Shown here: positions 8,893-17,500 of the stretch, in pieces
How positions within the stretch are numbered: the stretch's first letter is position 1
Layout: the number at the start of each line of letters is the position of its first letter
Source of the DNA: Bacteroidales bacterium
Lineage (GTDB): Bacteria > Bacteroidota > Bacteroidia > Bacteroidales > Tenuifilaceae
Reading direction: 5' to 3'
DNA length: 17,835 nt
Assembly: GCA_003531155.1 (NCBI GenBank)
Contig: DQHR01000096.1
Location: 11,899 to 29,733 of the forward strand
Translations under genes and position numbers: made by a program
Notes under the pieces: model-generated
What the model was told of the DNA's origin: nothing
Seen by the model: only the letters and a program-made list of their open reading frames with translations
Databases searched by the model: none

Positions 8893-10056
8893 CTATTTTG
8901 AAGCATCAAATCTTAACCTTATGGAAACCTTTCCCAATTTATCGTACATCCATACTGGACCGACAGAACTACTATTTATATAATTAATTTTTGCAGCAAC
9001 CCTCCCATCTGGATAAAAGGTTGTCCAAACCCCTTGCATTAAATTATTTATATACTGACCAAACAAAACAAGATTTCCCATTTCATTAAAATATCTCCAT
9101 AAACCAATGGATTTACCATAGGAATACATTCCAACCTGCTTTACCACTCCATTAGGGTGATAAACAATCCATTCGCCATTAAAACTACCATCTTTAAATT
9201 CACCGCTACTATGCTTAACTTCATTAGGATAAAAAGTCTCCCACCTACCTTGTTTTTTATCATTTATATAGTTCCCCGTCTCAGATATTCTACCATTATC
9301 ATGATATTCAGTATAAACTCCCTCTAGTTTACCTCTTAAATAGTTAGATTCAATCATTAATTTTCCGCTCTGATAATAACTTAAGACTTTGCCTTCAACA
9401 ACACCATTCTTGTATAATGAAACCCTCTGTTTTTGACCATTCTTATAAAAAACAATTAACGAATCCTGATATTTACCTTTTGATTTTCTCCCTTTATAGT
9501 TAAGTTCACCGGTATCATAGTATGACATCCACAACCCATCAAGGGTATCGTTTACATAATTGGCAATGAGTTTATTCTTCCCTTCAGCACTAAACACCTT
9601 TGAAATACCATTAAGAAAACCATTTTTATAGGATGATTCCGAATCTACTAAGCCATTGGGGAAATAAGTTATCAGCATCCCATCCAATCTATTCTCTTTA
9701 TAATAACCAGTTTGGTAAATTGAGCCATCATCATTCCAAAAAATAAACTCACCATTTTTCAATCCTTGCGTATAGAGTAGTCTACTTTTCCTAGCGTTAT
9801 TAGGATGATAATTAATCCAAATACTATCGGGCAAATTATTTTTGAAATAGCCCTCTTGCATAAGCCTTCCGTTACTGTAATAAAAAAAATATCGCCCCGA
9901 CTTAACCGTATCTATACCATTAATTCGGCAACTATACTTTTCCTTTAAAAAACCATTTGAATAGTTTTTCTCAATGGATTTGTAATCTTGTCCATTTATT
10001 CTCATTAAGAATAAAGTTGACAAGCCTACAATAAGTATAACTCTCTTTAGACGCAT
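8893..10056 (-). CDS. exported MORN/YwqK-repeat protein
   Basis: Starting at the ATG complement of 10054-10056, the protein has about 387 residues and begins MRLKRVILIVGLSTLFLMRINGQ, a good signal peptide. The frame stays open upstream to an ATG at 10146, but that extension would put a non-signal peptide in front and would span the terminator of the upstream gene, so I reject it. The mature part consists of about 14 repeats of some 23 residues with the pattern G-x-W-x-x-Y-[HF]-x-[ND]-G-x-[LIV], for example YHPNGVVKQVGMYSYGKSIG. This is the MORN_2 repeat found in proteins annotated YwqK family antitoxin. Despite that label no toxin gene is adjacent, and the exported form points to the envelope rather than a toxin-antitoxin pair. 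Function unknown; whether it belongs with the chaperone-like gene upstream is open. No promoter was seen directly before it. Confidence 0.85.
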   Translation of the reverse strand: MRLKRVILIVGLSTLFLMRINGQDYKSIEKNYSNGFLKEKYSCRINGIDTVKSGRYFFYYSNGRLMQEGYFKNNLPDSIWINYHPNNARKSRLLYTQGLKNGEFIFWNDDGSIYQTGYYKENRLDGMLITYFPNGLVDSESSYKNGFLNGISKVFSAEGKNKLIANYVNDTLDGLWMSYYDTGELNYKGRKSKGKYQDSLIVFYKNGQKQRVSLYKNGVVEGKVLSYYQSGKLMIESNYLRGKLEGVYTEYHDNGRISETGNYINDKKQGRWETFYPNEVKHSSGEFKDGSFNGEWIVYHPNGVVKQVGMYSYGKSIGLWRYFNEMGNLVLFGQYINNLMQGVWTTFYPDGRVAAKINYINSSSVGPVWMYDKLGKVSIRLRFDASK

Positions 10057-10077
10057 CAGAACATTATTAAAAATAAA

Positions 10078-10104
10078 AAGCCATCCGTTTTCATAAGATG
10101 GCTT
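10078..10104 (-). terminator. terminator of the chaperone-like gene
   Basis: Read on the minus strand, AAGCCATC and GATGGCTT form an 8-bp perfect stem around an 11-base loop, followed by TTTTTATTTTTAATAATG, a good U-tract. It begins 19 bases after the stop of the chaperone-like gene and ends 21 bases before the proposed MORN-gene start. Its position inside the longer open frame is the main reason for choosing the shorter MORN start. Confidence 0.82.
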
Positions 10105-10123
10105 ATAAGAAACCGTATAGTTT

Positions 10124-10993
10124 TTATTTAACTTTAGTGCTATCACTTGAAAGAATCAAATTACTTGGGTTCTGACCGGATTCTTTTACCTCAATAATAA
10201 TTTGCGTTCCTTCTAATGCATATTTTGAACCATAGTCAATAATTGTTGCTAAAGAATAAGTACCGCTTTTAAGAACATTAGGCAAAGATAAATTGATAGT
10301 TCTCGACATCTTAGGGTAAGTTTCAAACTCAATGGGCTTAAATTGAGTTTCTTCTGATGTTTTAATATTTGATGCAATAAGGTAAGCTTTCACTTTAGTT
10401 ATTTTTTCTCCTAAATTCTCAACAGTAGCAGAAAATTTTCGTTCAGATTCTCCAAACTTTGTAATTTCAGTCATACTGCTTATTTTAATCGCGTGATTTG
10501 TATTTGACTTCGGTGATTGTGAAATCATGACTCCAATTCTTCCTGAAACATTAACTCCAGCTCCCAAGTTCTTATCAACACTCCATGTTGTTTGCTCTTG
10601 AGTTGGTTGAATATACAAAACACACCAAGCAGTACCATACTGGTCATTAGGAACTAACATACCAATCTGAATTAATATCTCATCACCAGGACTAAGCTCA
10701 AAAAAAGAAGGGTTTATATTTAACCAGTTTGCACAAGTACGTTTAGTAGAATTAGGGGGAAGATAGGTAAAAGCACCTGCTGAAGAGGGAAGATAATCGC
10801 TTATAGCAAAAATAAAGGATGCCTTTTTATTACTGTGATTTTTTACAGTAACTGTCTTAGTCTGACTTTCTCCAGGTTCTGTCGTAAACTCAAGTTTAAC
10901 TGGAGCCACCTCAAAATCTTGAGCACTGAGTTTAGCAAAAACAATTATGATCAATAAAAAAACAAAAAATATTTTAACAAGTGCTGATTTCAT
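10124..10993 (-). CDS. periplasmic chaperone-like (PapD/DUF916-type) protein
   Basis: A 289-residue exported protein; the signal peptide ends at LSA-Q (residues 22-25). The first Ig-like domain (about 26-130) has FEVAPVKLEF, then EPGESQTKTVTVKN (39-52) and CANWLNINPSFFELSPGDE (87-105), and ends with GTAWCVLYIQP. That series of strand motifs, V-x-P...PGE...WI-x-x-P-x-x-F-x-L-x-PG, is shared by fimbrial chaperones and DUF916 proteins. GRIGVMISQSP (about 152-162) starts a second Ig-like domain ending near 275. Only two Cys occur, C87 and C124, and they may form a disulfide. There is no C-terminal membrane anchor, unlike Gram-positive DUF916 proteins, which suits a soluble periplasmic chaperone. 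It is divergent from the phosphatase gene and 2.4 kb from two subunit-like genes. Exported Ig-like protein is certain; the chaperone role is inferred. Confidence 0.72.
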   Translation of the reverse strand: MKSALVKIFFVFLLIIIVFAKLSAQDFEVAPVKLEFTTEPGESQTKTVTVKNHSNKKASFIFAISDYLPSSAGAFTYLPPNSTKRTCANWLNINPSFFELSPGDEILIQIGMLVPNDQYGTAWCVLYIQPTQEQTTWSVDKNLGAGVNVSGRIGVMISQSPKSNTNHAIKISSMTEITKFGESERKFSATVENLGEKITKVKAYLIASNIKTSEETQFKPIEFETYPKMSRTINLSLPNVLKSGTYSLATIIDYGSKYALEGTQIIIEVKESGQNPSNLILSSDSTKVK

Positions 10994-11212
10994 AGCATTA
11001 TTTTTCCAATTAATCTGTAAAAATATTAAATTCTTCGAATATTACTTAATATTTACACTACAAACTTTGCCCCATATATTTTAAAGTTATTACAATCCTT
11101 GATTTAGAACAACCTTGTATATGTGTTTGTTATTAGTTTACCATTAAATATTTCCAATTATTCGAATAAAAATAGATATATTTGAGAGTAAAAGAAATCA
11201 AACATTAAGATC
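10994..11212. other. divergent intergenic region (chaperone-like / phosphatase)
   Basis: These 219 bases lie between two divergent starts and must hold promoters for both. Toward the phosphatase there is a perfect -7 box (listed separately). Toward the chaperone-like gene the best match is TAACTTTA on the minus strand near 11083-11090, lacking a TTTG partner; I do not call it. No ORF of note. Confidence 0.4.
11177..11184 (+). promoter_or_regulatory. -7 box upstream of the SpoIIE phosphatase gene
   Basis: TATATTTG is a perfect match to TAnnTTTG, 28 bases before the start codon. The nearest -33 candidate is TTTC at 11151-11154 with a 22-base spacer, one mismatch and slightly long. The leader would be about 20-25 bases. 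Confidence 0.5.
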
Positions 11213-13081
11213 TTGAAAAAGTTTCTAATGCAACATTTATTTCTATTCTTATCTGTATTGAGTTTCGCTCTCAATACAAAATCTCAGGAGATCGTTACTC
11301 TACCGAAAGAAAAGCAGGACGAGGTTGACAAATACAACGAGCTCATAACTCGCTACAAACAAGCAAATAATGCTCAACAAGCCGCTTTCTACTTAAATAA
11401 AATTGCTTTCATATATTGGGGAAACAGTGCCCCTAAAGAAGCAATTAAATATTTTCAGGAAACCATTCCTTTAAACGAGAAAATTGGTAATTATAATGAC
11501 ATAAAGGCTGTTTACAGCAACATAGCACTGATATACACCGACCTAGATAAATTAGATCAGTCTCTCGAATATTTTTATAAGAGTCTTGATGCCCGTAGGA
11601 AAATGAACAGTAAAACTGAAATTGGCGCTGGATTAATTGATGTTGCATACATACATATGGTGTTAAATCAAACTGAAAAAGCCATTTCCTTACTTGAAGA
11701 AGCATATGAAATGGGCAAATCATCTAATAACCCACGTATAATGTTTAATAGTTCTAAACTTTTAGCAACTTGCTACGACAGATTAGGAAACTTAAATAAG
11801 GCAAGAGAGTATAGTGGGTATAGCGCAACATATGAACAACAACTAGCAACAGAAACCAAAGAAAAAGAATTTGAGCAAAAGGTAACCAAATCTCAGGAGC
11901 AACTTATCTTTGAAAAAAAGGAGCGAGAAAATCAAGAGAAAATCATGAAACTCCAACAAGAACTCGCAAAGGTAAAACAAGACTCTTTGAAAGTTATTGT
12001 TAGCACAAAACAAGATAGTCTTAACAGAGCCCAAGAATTAGCCCAACTTCGTGAAGGACAACTCACGCTAATTAAAAGGGAAAAAGAACTAAGTGATATC
12101 AAAAATAAAGAACAACAAGCAAGAAATCGTATTCAGCAAATTGTTATCTATTCTGCCGGAGGATTCTTGCTTCTTATGGTAATCTTAGCGCTTATTATAT
12201 TCAAGAATTATAAGGATAAGAAAAAAGCAAATGAACTGTTGAGTTTACAAAACACTGAAATACAAAAACAACGCGACCACATTCAACGACAAAATGAAAA
12301 TATTAGTAAGAGTATTAACTACGCTCAAGGTATACAAAAAGCACTACTACCAACACAATCAAGTTTAGCCACATATTTCACAGATTCATTCATATTTTTC
12401 CGTCCTCGCGATATAGTGAGTGGGGATTATTATTGGTTTCGCCCAATTTCCAATAGTAAAGAAGAATTTGATCATAGTACTGATAAATTTGCAATATCTG
12501 CAATTGACTGTACTGGTCATGGTGTTCCTGGTGCATTCCTTTCAATGATTGGATACAATCTCCTTGATGAAATTGTTAGTAAAGGTATTCATACACCTGG
12601 AACAATCCTTAAAGAATTAAATAATGGAGTAAGAAAAGCTCTTAGACAAGATGAAACGGATAACAGGGACGGTATGGATATGGCTCTTTGCGTCGTTGAT
12701 TTTAAAAACAAAACTGTTGAGTTTGCAGGGGCAAAGAATCCTATGGTGTATGTTTCAGAAGAAGAGGTGTTTAGGATAAGGGGAGATAAGGAATCTATAG
12801 GAGGAGGATACGGTGTTATCGAAAATGATTTCACTACCCATAAAATAACTGTTGAAAAACCAACATGGTTTTACCTGTTCTCTGATGGATTTATTGATCA
12901 ATTTGGAGGTGCAGATGGACGGAAATTTATGATAAAATCGTTCGTTGAAATGTTGGCAAGCATATCCATTCTTCAAGGCGAACAACAACGCGAAATGCTC
13001 AAAAACACGCTTAAGGACTGGCTTGGCACACAATTCCAACAAGTTGATGACATTCTTGTTGTCGGCTTCAGAGTCGAATAA
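11213..13081 (+). CDS. TPR sensor with SpoIIE-type (PP2C) serine phosphatase
   Basis: A 622-residue membrane signalling protein. The first codon is TTG (11213), giving MKKFLMQHLFLFLSVL, a proper positively charged signal peptide; the in-frame ATG at 11228 would lose the lysines. Order: signal peptide (1-24); TPR solenoid (about 37-210), probably periplasmic; Lys/Glu/Gln-rich coiled coil (about 212-305); one transmembrane helix, IVIYSAGGFLLLMVILALII (about 310-330); a second short coiled coil; then a cytoplasmic PP2C/SpoIIE domain (about 365-622). Phosphatase motifs are intact: FRPRDIVSGDYYW (near 396), DCTGHGVPGAFLS (near 432), GMDMALC, YLFSDGFIDQFGG (near 554) and VDDILVVGF. The aspartates in these hold the two metal ions. 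Such enzymes dephosphorylate Ser/Thr, often on anti-sigma antagonists; no such partner is in the window. It lies between the chaperone-like gene and the subunit genes. Confidence 0.9.
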   Translation: MKKFLMQHLFLFLSVLSFALNTKSQEIVTLPKEKQDEVDKYNELITRYKQANNAQQAAFYLNKIAFIYWGNSAPKEAIKYFQETIPLNEKIGNYNDIKAVYSNIALIYTDLDKLDQSLEYFYKSLDARRKMNSKTEIGAGLIDVAYIHMVLNQTEKAISLLEEAYEMGKSSNNPRIMFNSSKLLATCYDRLGNLNKAREYSGYSATYEQQLATETKEKEFEQKVTKSQEQLIFEKKERENQEKIMKLQQELAKVKQDSLKVIVSTKQDSLNRAQELAQLREGQLTLIKREKELSDIKNKEQQARNRIQQIVIYSAGGFLLLMVILALIIFKNYKDKKKANELLSLQNTEIQKQRDHIQRQNENISKSINYAQGIQKALLPTQSSLATYFTDSFIFFRPRDIVSGDYYWFRPISNSKEEFDHSTDKFAISAIDCTGHGVPGAFLSMIGYNLLDEIVSKGIHTPGTILKELNNGVRKALRQDETDNRDGMDMALCVVDFKNKTVEFAGAKNPMVYVSEEEVFRIRGDKESIGGGYGVIENDFTTHKITVEKPTWFYLFSDGFIDQFGGADGRKFMIKSFVEMLASISILQGEQQREMLKNTLKDWLGTQFQQVDDILVVGFRVE

Positions 13082-13376
13082 AGAGTTGAGTTAAAAATTC
13101 ATTCTTTAAAAAAACCAATCTTTGCCCATTTCTTTTAAACAAAACCAAAATCATTGTGTTTTTATCTTTAAATTGAAATGATTAAAATTGCAACGAGGCG
13201 ACAACTGAATATTTGGTAGTTGAACCGTTTCATTCAAGTATAAAACATGTTCTCTAATCAACAATTATAACCCACTCACAAAATTGACGTTTTAAACTGT
13301 TTGATTTTATTAATTTTTTAATTTAACTTTACTTTTTACAAGGGCATAAACAAAACCAAATCTTAAAAATAAAACA
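13082..13376. other. intergenic region before the subunit genes
   Basis: The 295 bases contain no credible ORF and no evident terminator for the phosphatase gene. A small 5-bp inverted repeat, CAACT (13202-13206) with AGTTG (13218-13222), is too weak to call. The 3' end holds the promoter for the first subunit gene. Confidence 0.45.
13300..13331 (+). promoter_or_regulatory. promoter of the subunit / usher-like operon
   Basis: TTTG (13300-13303) is followed after exactly 20 bases by TAACTTTA (13324-13331), seven of eight positions of the Bacteroidota -7 consensus. The geometry is standard. Transcription would start about 40 bases before the ATG at 13377. It is the most complete promoter on the plus strand of this window and fits a strongly expressed first gene. 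Confidence 0.6.
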
Positions 13377-13931
13377 ATGAGAAAATTACTATTGGGTTTT
13401 TCGATGTTACTAATTGGTCAACTAGGCTTTGGCCAAACAGTATCTGATAATGCTGTTATCCCCGTATCTGTCACTTTAAACTCTATTCTACGTTTAACTG
13501 TGACCTCTGGAGGTAACATTCAGTTTGTATTCACCACAATTGATCACTACACTAATCGTATTGCAAACTCTACACGTTACGATACTGAGTTTACTATCTC
13601 ATCTTCTAGAGATTATACAGTAACCATGGTTCCTGATAACGCTACTCACTTTACAGGACTTGAAGCAGGTACTAGCACTGTTTTTGTAAATGAGAATATT
13701 GGTTACTCTCTTACAGGTCAGGGTGTAAGTTCCGCTGGAGCACTTAGAGGTCTTGATGCAACAGAGGATATCATTGATGCCGGTACTGCAGGAGCAAACA
13801 AACAATATACTATCCATTGGGAGTGCGGTACTAGCGGTGCCTTATCAATGAATGCCAACTCACTCTTGGATGAAAGTTACCCTGCTGATGTTTACGTTCA
13901 AAACATATTCTTAACATTGATACCTAACTAG
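13377..13931 (+). CDS. secreted beta-rich protein, candidate major fibre subunit
   Basis: 184 residues with a clear signal peptide (MRKLLLGFSMLLIGQLGFGQ, cut before or at Q20). The mature protein is about 165 residues, rich in Thr, Ser, Asn and Val, acidic, with a single Cys (in HWECGTSG), and reads as continuous beta-strand. VTLNSILRLTVTSGGNIQF (33-50) and the C-terminal YPADVYVQNIFLTLIPN bracket the domain. The pattern, an early LxLTVTSGG strand, a mid YxLTGQG strand and a final Y-x-x-x-x-x-x-x-x-x-L strand, resembles WxL/DUF4402-type and pilin-like subunits, but I cannot assign a family by eye. It has its own promoter and is followed by a 13-bp hairpin, then a second protein of nearly the same size and a giant outer-membrane protein. 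Start fits: the ATG follows an A-rich, SD-less leader. Role as a surface-fibre subunit is inference. Confidence 0.7.
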   Translation: MRKLLLGFSMLLIGQLGFGQTVSDNAVIPVSVTLNSILRLTVTSGGNIQFVFTTIDHYTNRIANSTRYDTEFTISSSRDYTVTMVPDNATHFTGLEAGTSTVFVNENIGYSLTGQGVSSAGALRGLDATEDIIDAGTAGANKQYTIHWECGTSGALSMNANSLLDESYPADVYVQNIFLTLIPN

Positions 13932-13955
13932 CATTTTAATTCATATAATTGTTTT

Positions 13956-13992
13956 CAATTAGAGCCAAGCACCACTAGTTTGGCTCTAATTG
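13956..13992 (+). terminator. 13-bp hairpin between the two subunit genes (attenuator or processing site)
   Basis: CAATTAGAGCCAA (13956-13968) pairs perfectly with TTGGCTCTAATTG (13980-13992) around the 11-base loop GCACCACTAGT. It begins 25 bases after the stop of the first subunit gene. Downstream DNA is T-rich (TTGATGTTTTG) but lacks an unbroken T-run, so termination is probably partial, or the hairpin may protect the 3' end of the upstream message. Confidence 0.75.
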
Positions 13993-14014
13993 TTGATGTT
14001 TTGAATTAAGTAGT

Positions 14015-14566
14015 ATGAGGGAAAAAAAAGCAATACTTGTAATAGTTACACTTTTTTCTTTTCTAGTCTTTGGGATAACTCCAATTACTCTAAAAGCACA
14101 ACCACCATTAAAAGATCTTAGGGTTATTGGTAATTCCATTAATTTCAGTTTTTACACTTTAGGGCAAATGGAAACAGGAATCACGTTAACAGGGTGGACT
14201 AAAGTTGAACTAAAATATCAATATACAAGTAAAGATCCCTGGAAACTTGTTGTATACTCACTTGAGGATGCAATAAAATACGAAGGAGATGCTTCAAATG
14301 ATATCCCTTTAAATCAGCTTGAATTCATAACAACTATTACTAGCACAAACGATGCATCAGCAGCAGTATCACCCACTTTTGAATTATCAATGTTGGATTC
14401 GGCTCCTGAGTCAGTTTTAGTTTCGGGAAATGGGTTGGTACCTCCCACGGTTGTTGATGTTAATTTAACAATCACTTACAGACTTGGTACGCCCCCTAAT
14501 ATAATGCTCAACAAACCTGGAGGTTTATACTATACAGCATTACGCTTCCTATTGGTTGAGCAGTAA
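14015..14566 (+). CDS. secreted beta-rich protein, candidate second fibre subunit
   Basis: 183 residues; signal peptide of about 28 residues with cleavage at LKA-Q. The mature part is beta-rich and acidic, with no Cys. It has a similar length to the preceding gene product and a similar layout: an early hydrophobic strand pair (INFSFYTLGQ, GITLTGWTKVELKYQY), a middle region (LEFITTITSTND) and a terminal strand region VVDVNLTITYRLGTPPN...GGLYYTALRFLLVEQ. Direct residue identity to the first subunit is low by eye. The alternation in the final 40 residues looks like strands that could complement a neighbouring Ig-like fold. It starts 83 bases after the first subunit gene, just beyond the hairpin, and 21 bases before the large outer-membrane gene, so it is probably co-transcribed with the latter and made in smaller amount. 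A minor, tip or adaptor subunit is one reading; I do not recognise a family. Confidence 0.65.
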   Translation: MREKKAILVIVTLFSFLVFGITPITLKAQPPLKDLRVIGNSINFSFYTLGQMETGITLTGWTKVELKYQYTSKDPWKLVVYSLEDAIKYEGDASNDIPLNQLEFITTITSTNDASAAVSPTFELSMLDSAPESVLVSGNGLVPPTVVDVNLTITYRLGTPPNIMLNKPGGLYYTALRFLLVEQ

Positions 14567-14587
14567 ATTTACAATATCAAGCCCTTA

Positions 14588-17500
14588 ATGCTTAAATGTA
14601 AGAAATATAGTTATTACATCGTTTTAATTATAGCAATGCTATTTTCACCCTCGGCGTTGTATGCTCAGTATTATCTTTACAATGAAACCCCAATTCAAAT
14701 TGAAGCGTCTTTCTCAAGACATTCGCTTGAGGCATCTGCTAAACAAACTTTTTTTAATGTCTTAAAAATTAAAAACAAAGCGAATAAATCCGAGACCTTC
14801 ACACTTAACCTTACTGTACCTCAGGGTTGGAGCGTAATAGGTCAGGAAAAAACGGAAATTACAATTGCTCCACTTGACTCAATAATTATCCCTATTCGTG
14901 TAGCTATTGGAGGAACAGTTAGAGGTGATATTGGCTATAGCATTATTGCTTCATTAACGGATATGAGAGGCAATACTATAAGAAACGAGTATTGTTTTGT
15001 GAAAATTCCTAGAAAAACTGATCTGAATGTTCGCTTTCTACAAAGAATTATATATTTCGATCCAATATCTTATAACGCAGAATTCTCTGTGCTTGTGAAA
15101 AATAGAGGTAATCGAGAAGAACTAGTTAACTTTCTTTTTGATGGAAATAGACAAATCAACATTGGTAAGCAAAGTCAAACTATATTTTCACAAGATGTAA
15201 CAGTTCCACCTTTCACAGACTCTACTTTTACATTTCAGGTTGAACTAAAGCAGGAGGAATTTTTCGGGAAAAAAATATTCGGACTTAACACAAAAGTTTC
15301 AACGGCAGACACAATTCTAAAAAACATTATCTGGTTTAACCTAGCTTCCTCTATCATTAAAAACACTATCCCTTACACTGAAAAACCGCTAGTGGTAGAA
15401 TTAATTGCACAGGGTCTTTTAAACGCTGAACAACAGCCCACTATGGTTGGGGTCGTTGAAGGCAAAACACTTTTCAAAGGGAATTCCGAATTGTACTACT
15501 ATTACAGAAACTATAGTTCTCAAAAGAAAGAAGATTTTTACACAAATAACAGAATGTATCTAGGAACAAAGGTTGGAAAATTTCAACTAGAAATAGGTGA
15601 TGCTTATCGAGCAATGGTTTCAAACCTATCTGGTAGAGGAGGATACTTCAATTATGATGGTAAAAAATTCAAGACCGAAATCATTGCCAATAAAAATGAA
15701 CAAACTCAAACGAACAACTTTGGAAACTCATACTCATATTATTTTTCTCAAAAGAACTACCTTAGAATTGGAGGTGTCTATAACAAGGGTGTCAGATTTG
15801 ATAACTTTAACAGATACACTAAAAATTTTGAATCTCAATTAGGACTAATCGGATTTGGCTTTGTTATTAAACGGCAACATAGTATCTACTTTCAAGCAGT
15901 AAAAAACACCGTTTCTGTTTCTAATTCTGAAAAAAAGAATTATTCAGCTGAAGGTTTTGAATTAAATTATAACGCAAGGTTGAAGAACTTCACATCTAAT
16001 CTTAGAGTTAAATATGGTAGCAAGTACCTTTTTAGTAATCTTAATGGTAAATTTGAATTGAATTCAAATAGTTCATGGAATTACAATAAAAGAAACACCC
16101 TTTACATATCATATAATGAATTAGAAAATAATCAGTTCAATATATTCTCTCCCGATACATTAGATAAAGGAATTACAAATCGAGAAGGAAAAATCCGAAA
16201 CATGTATTTCGTCTCACCAAACATCAGTGTATATGGAGGGCCTGCAATCGAGAACTTTAGATGGGCCGTAATAAACGACTCTATACAGGATCATTTTTCT
16301 ACTGTTGGTTACAAGCTCGTTTTTGGGGCTCGTATTAAAAATCAATCAGGAACTGCAACACTTACGCCTCAAGTAGAGTTTGCAAGAGCCAATGTACTAT
16401 ATAACCCCTTTAAGGATACAACAAGTAATTTTAAGAATTGGTTTAACTATCAATTCTTCTCGTTAACTTTTCGAAGTCGTTCTTTTATGGTATTGGCGTT
16501 TTATACTTCAGGGCCACGAACGCCAATAGATCAAATAAGTTACTTAGCCTCAAAGAAACCGAGCAGGAGGCTACAATTTATGCCAACCTATGATCAATTT
16601 ATCTACAAAGATATTGTCAACTTACAGCTAGGATTAAGCTACTCCAATGATTTAGTTGCACGTTCTGCTTATACTAATATTACAGGACAAGTATTTTGGT
16701 ACATGCCAAAAAATTGGACATTCAGGCTATTAACAGTTTATTCTCTACAATCAAGGACCAATCCTCAAGACTTAGTTGAAACTTATCAAAATTTATATTT
16801 AGAAGCGGGCCTTAGGAAAGAATTTAATATTCAACACCCTAGAGTAAAATATTACAATGTTGATATAATATTCTTCAAAGACTTTAACGGGAATTTCATA
16901 CAAGAAGAAAATGAACCAGGTATTAAAAATGTACTTGTAAAAATAGAAAAGGAAAATATCGAGTCTGCAGGATATATTCCTGGCGATTTCTTTAATGCAG
17001 ATTTACTATCAGATAACCTTGGAAGAGTTATTTTGGATAGAGTCCCATCAGGCAAATATAGTATTGTATATAATCCTATTGGGAAAGACGCTGGCTCTTT
17101 TTCAAAAGCTATTGAGGAACTATCATTAAACATTGATAAAAACAAAGTGATTTATGTCCCCTTTGTTGAAAAAAACAAAGTATTTGGCAAAATTGTACTT
17201 TACCGAAGCCGTTTATCTGGTTTAGGTAAAATTGACCTTTCAAATATTCGAATTACAGCCACCGACAGTAAAGGCAGAACCTACACAACCCTTACAGACA
17301 AAAATGGAGACTTTACCCTGTACGCACCAGTTACAGATCAGTATACTATAAACATCAACAACATTTTTTATGAAAACTTTGATTTAAGACAAAATAATTT
17401 TCAGGTTCAATTTAATGGTTATAAGCAATTCGAAGTGAACTTTGTTTTCGACGAAAAAATTCGAAGAATTAACTTCAGTCCTTCATCACAAGATGCTCAG

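Noticed and set aside
8893..10056. Toxin-antitoxin module based on the YwqK label
   Set aside because: The protein is exported, the repeat array is very long, and no toxin-like ORF is adjacent.
15597..15842. 81-codon frame within the giant outer-membrane gene
   Set aside because: It lies inside the continuous 1082-codon frame and has no independent support.
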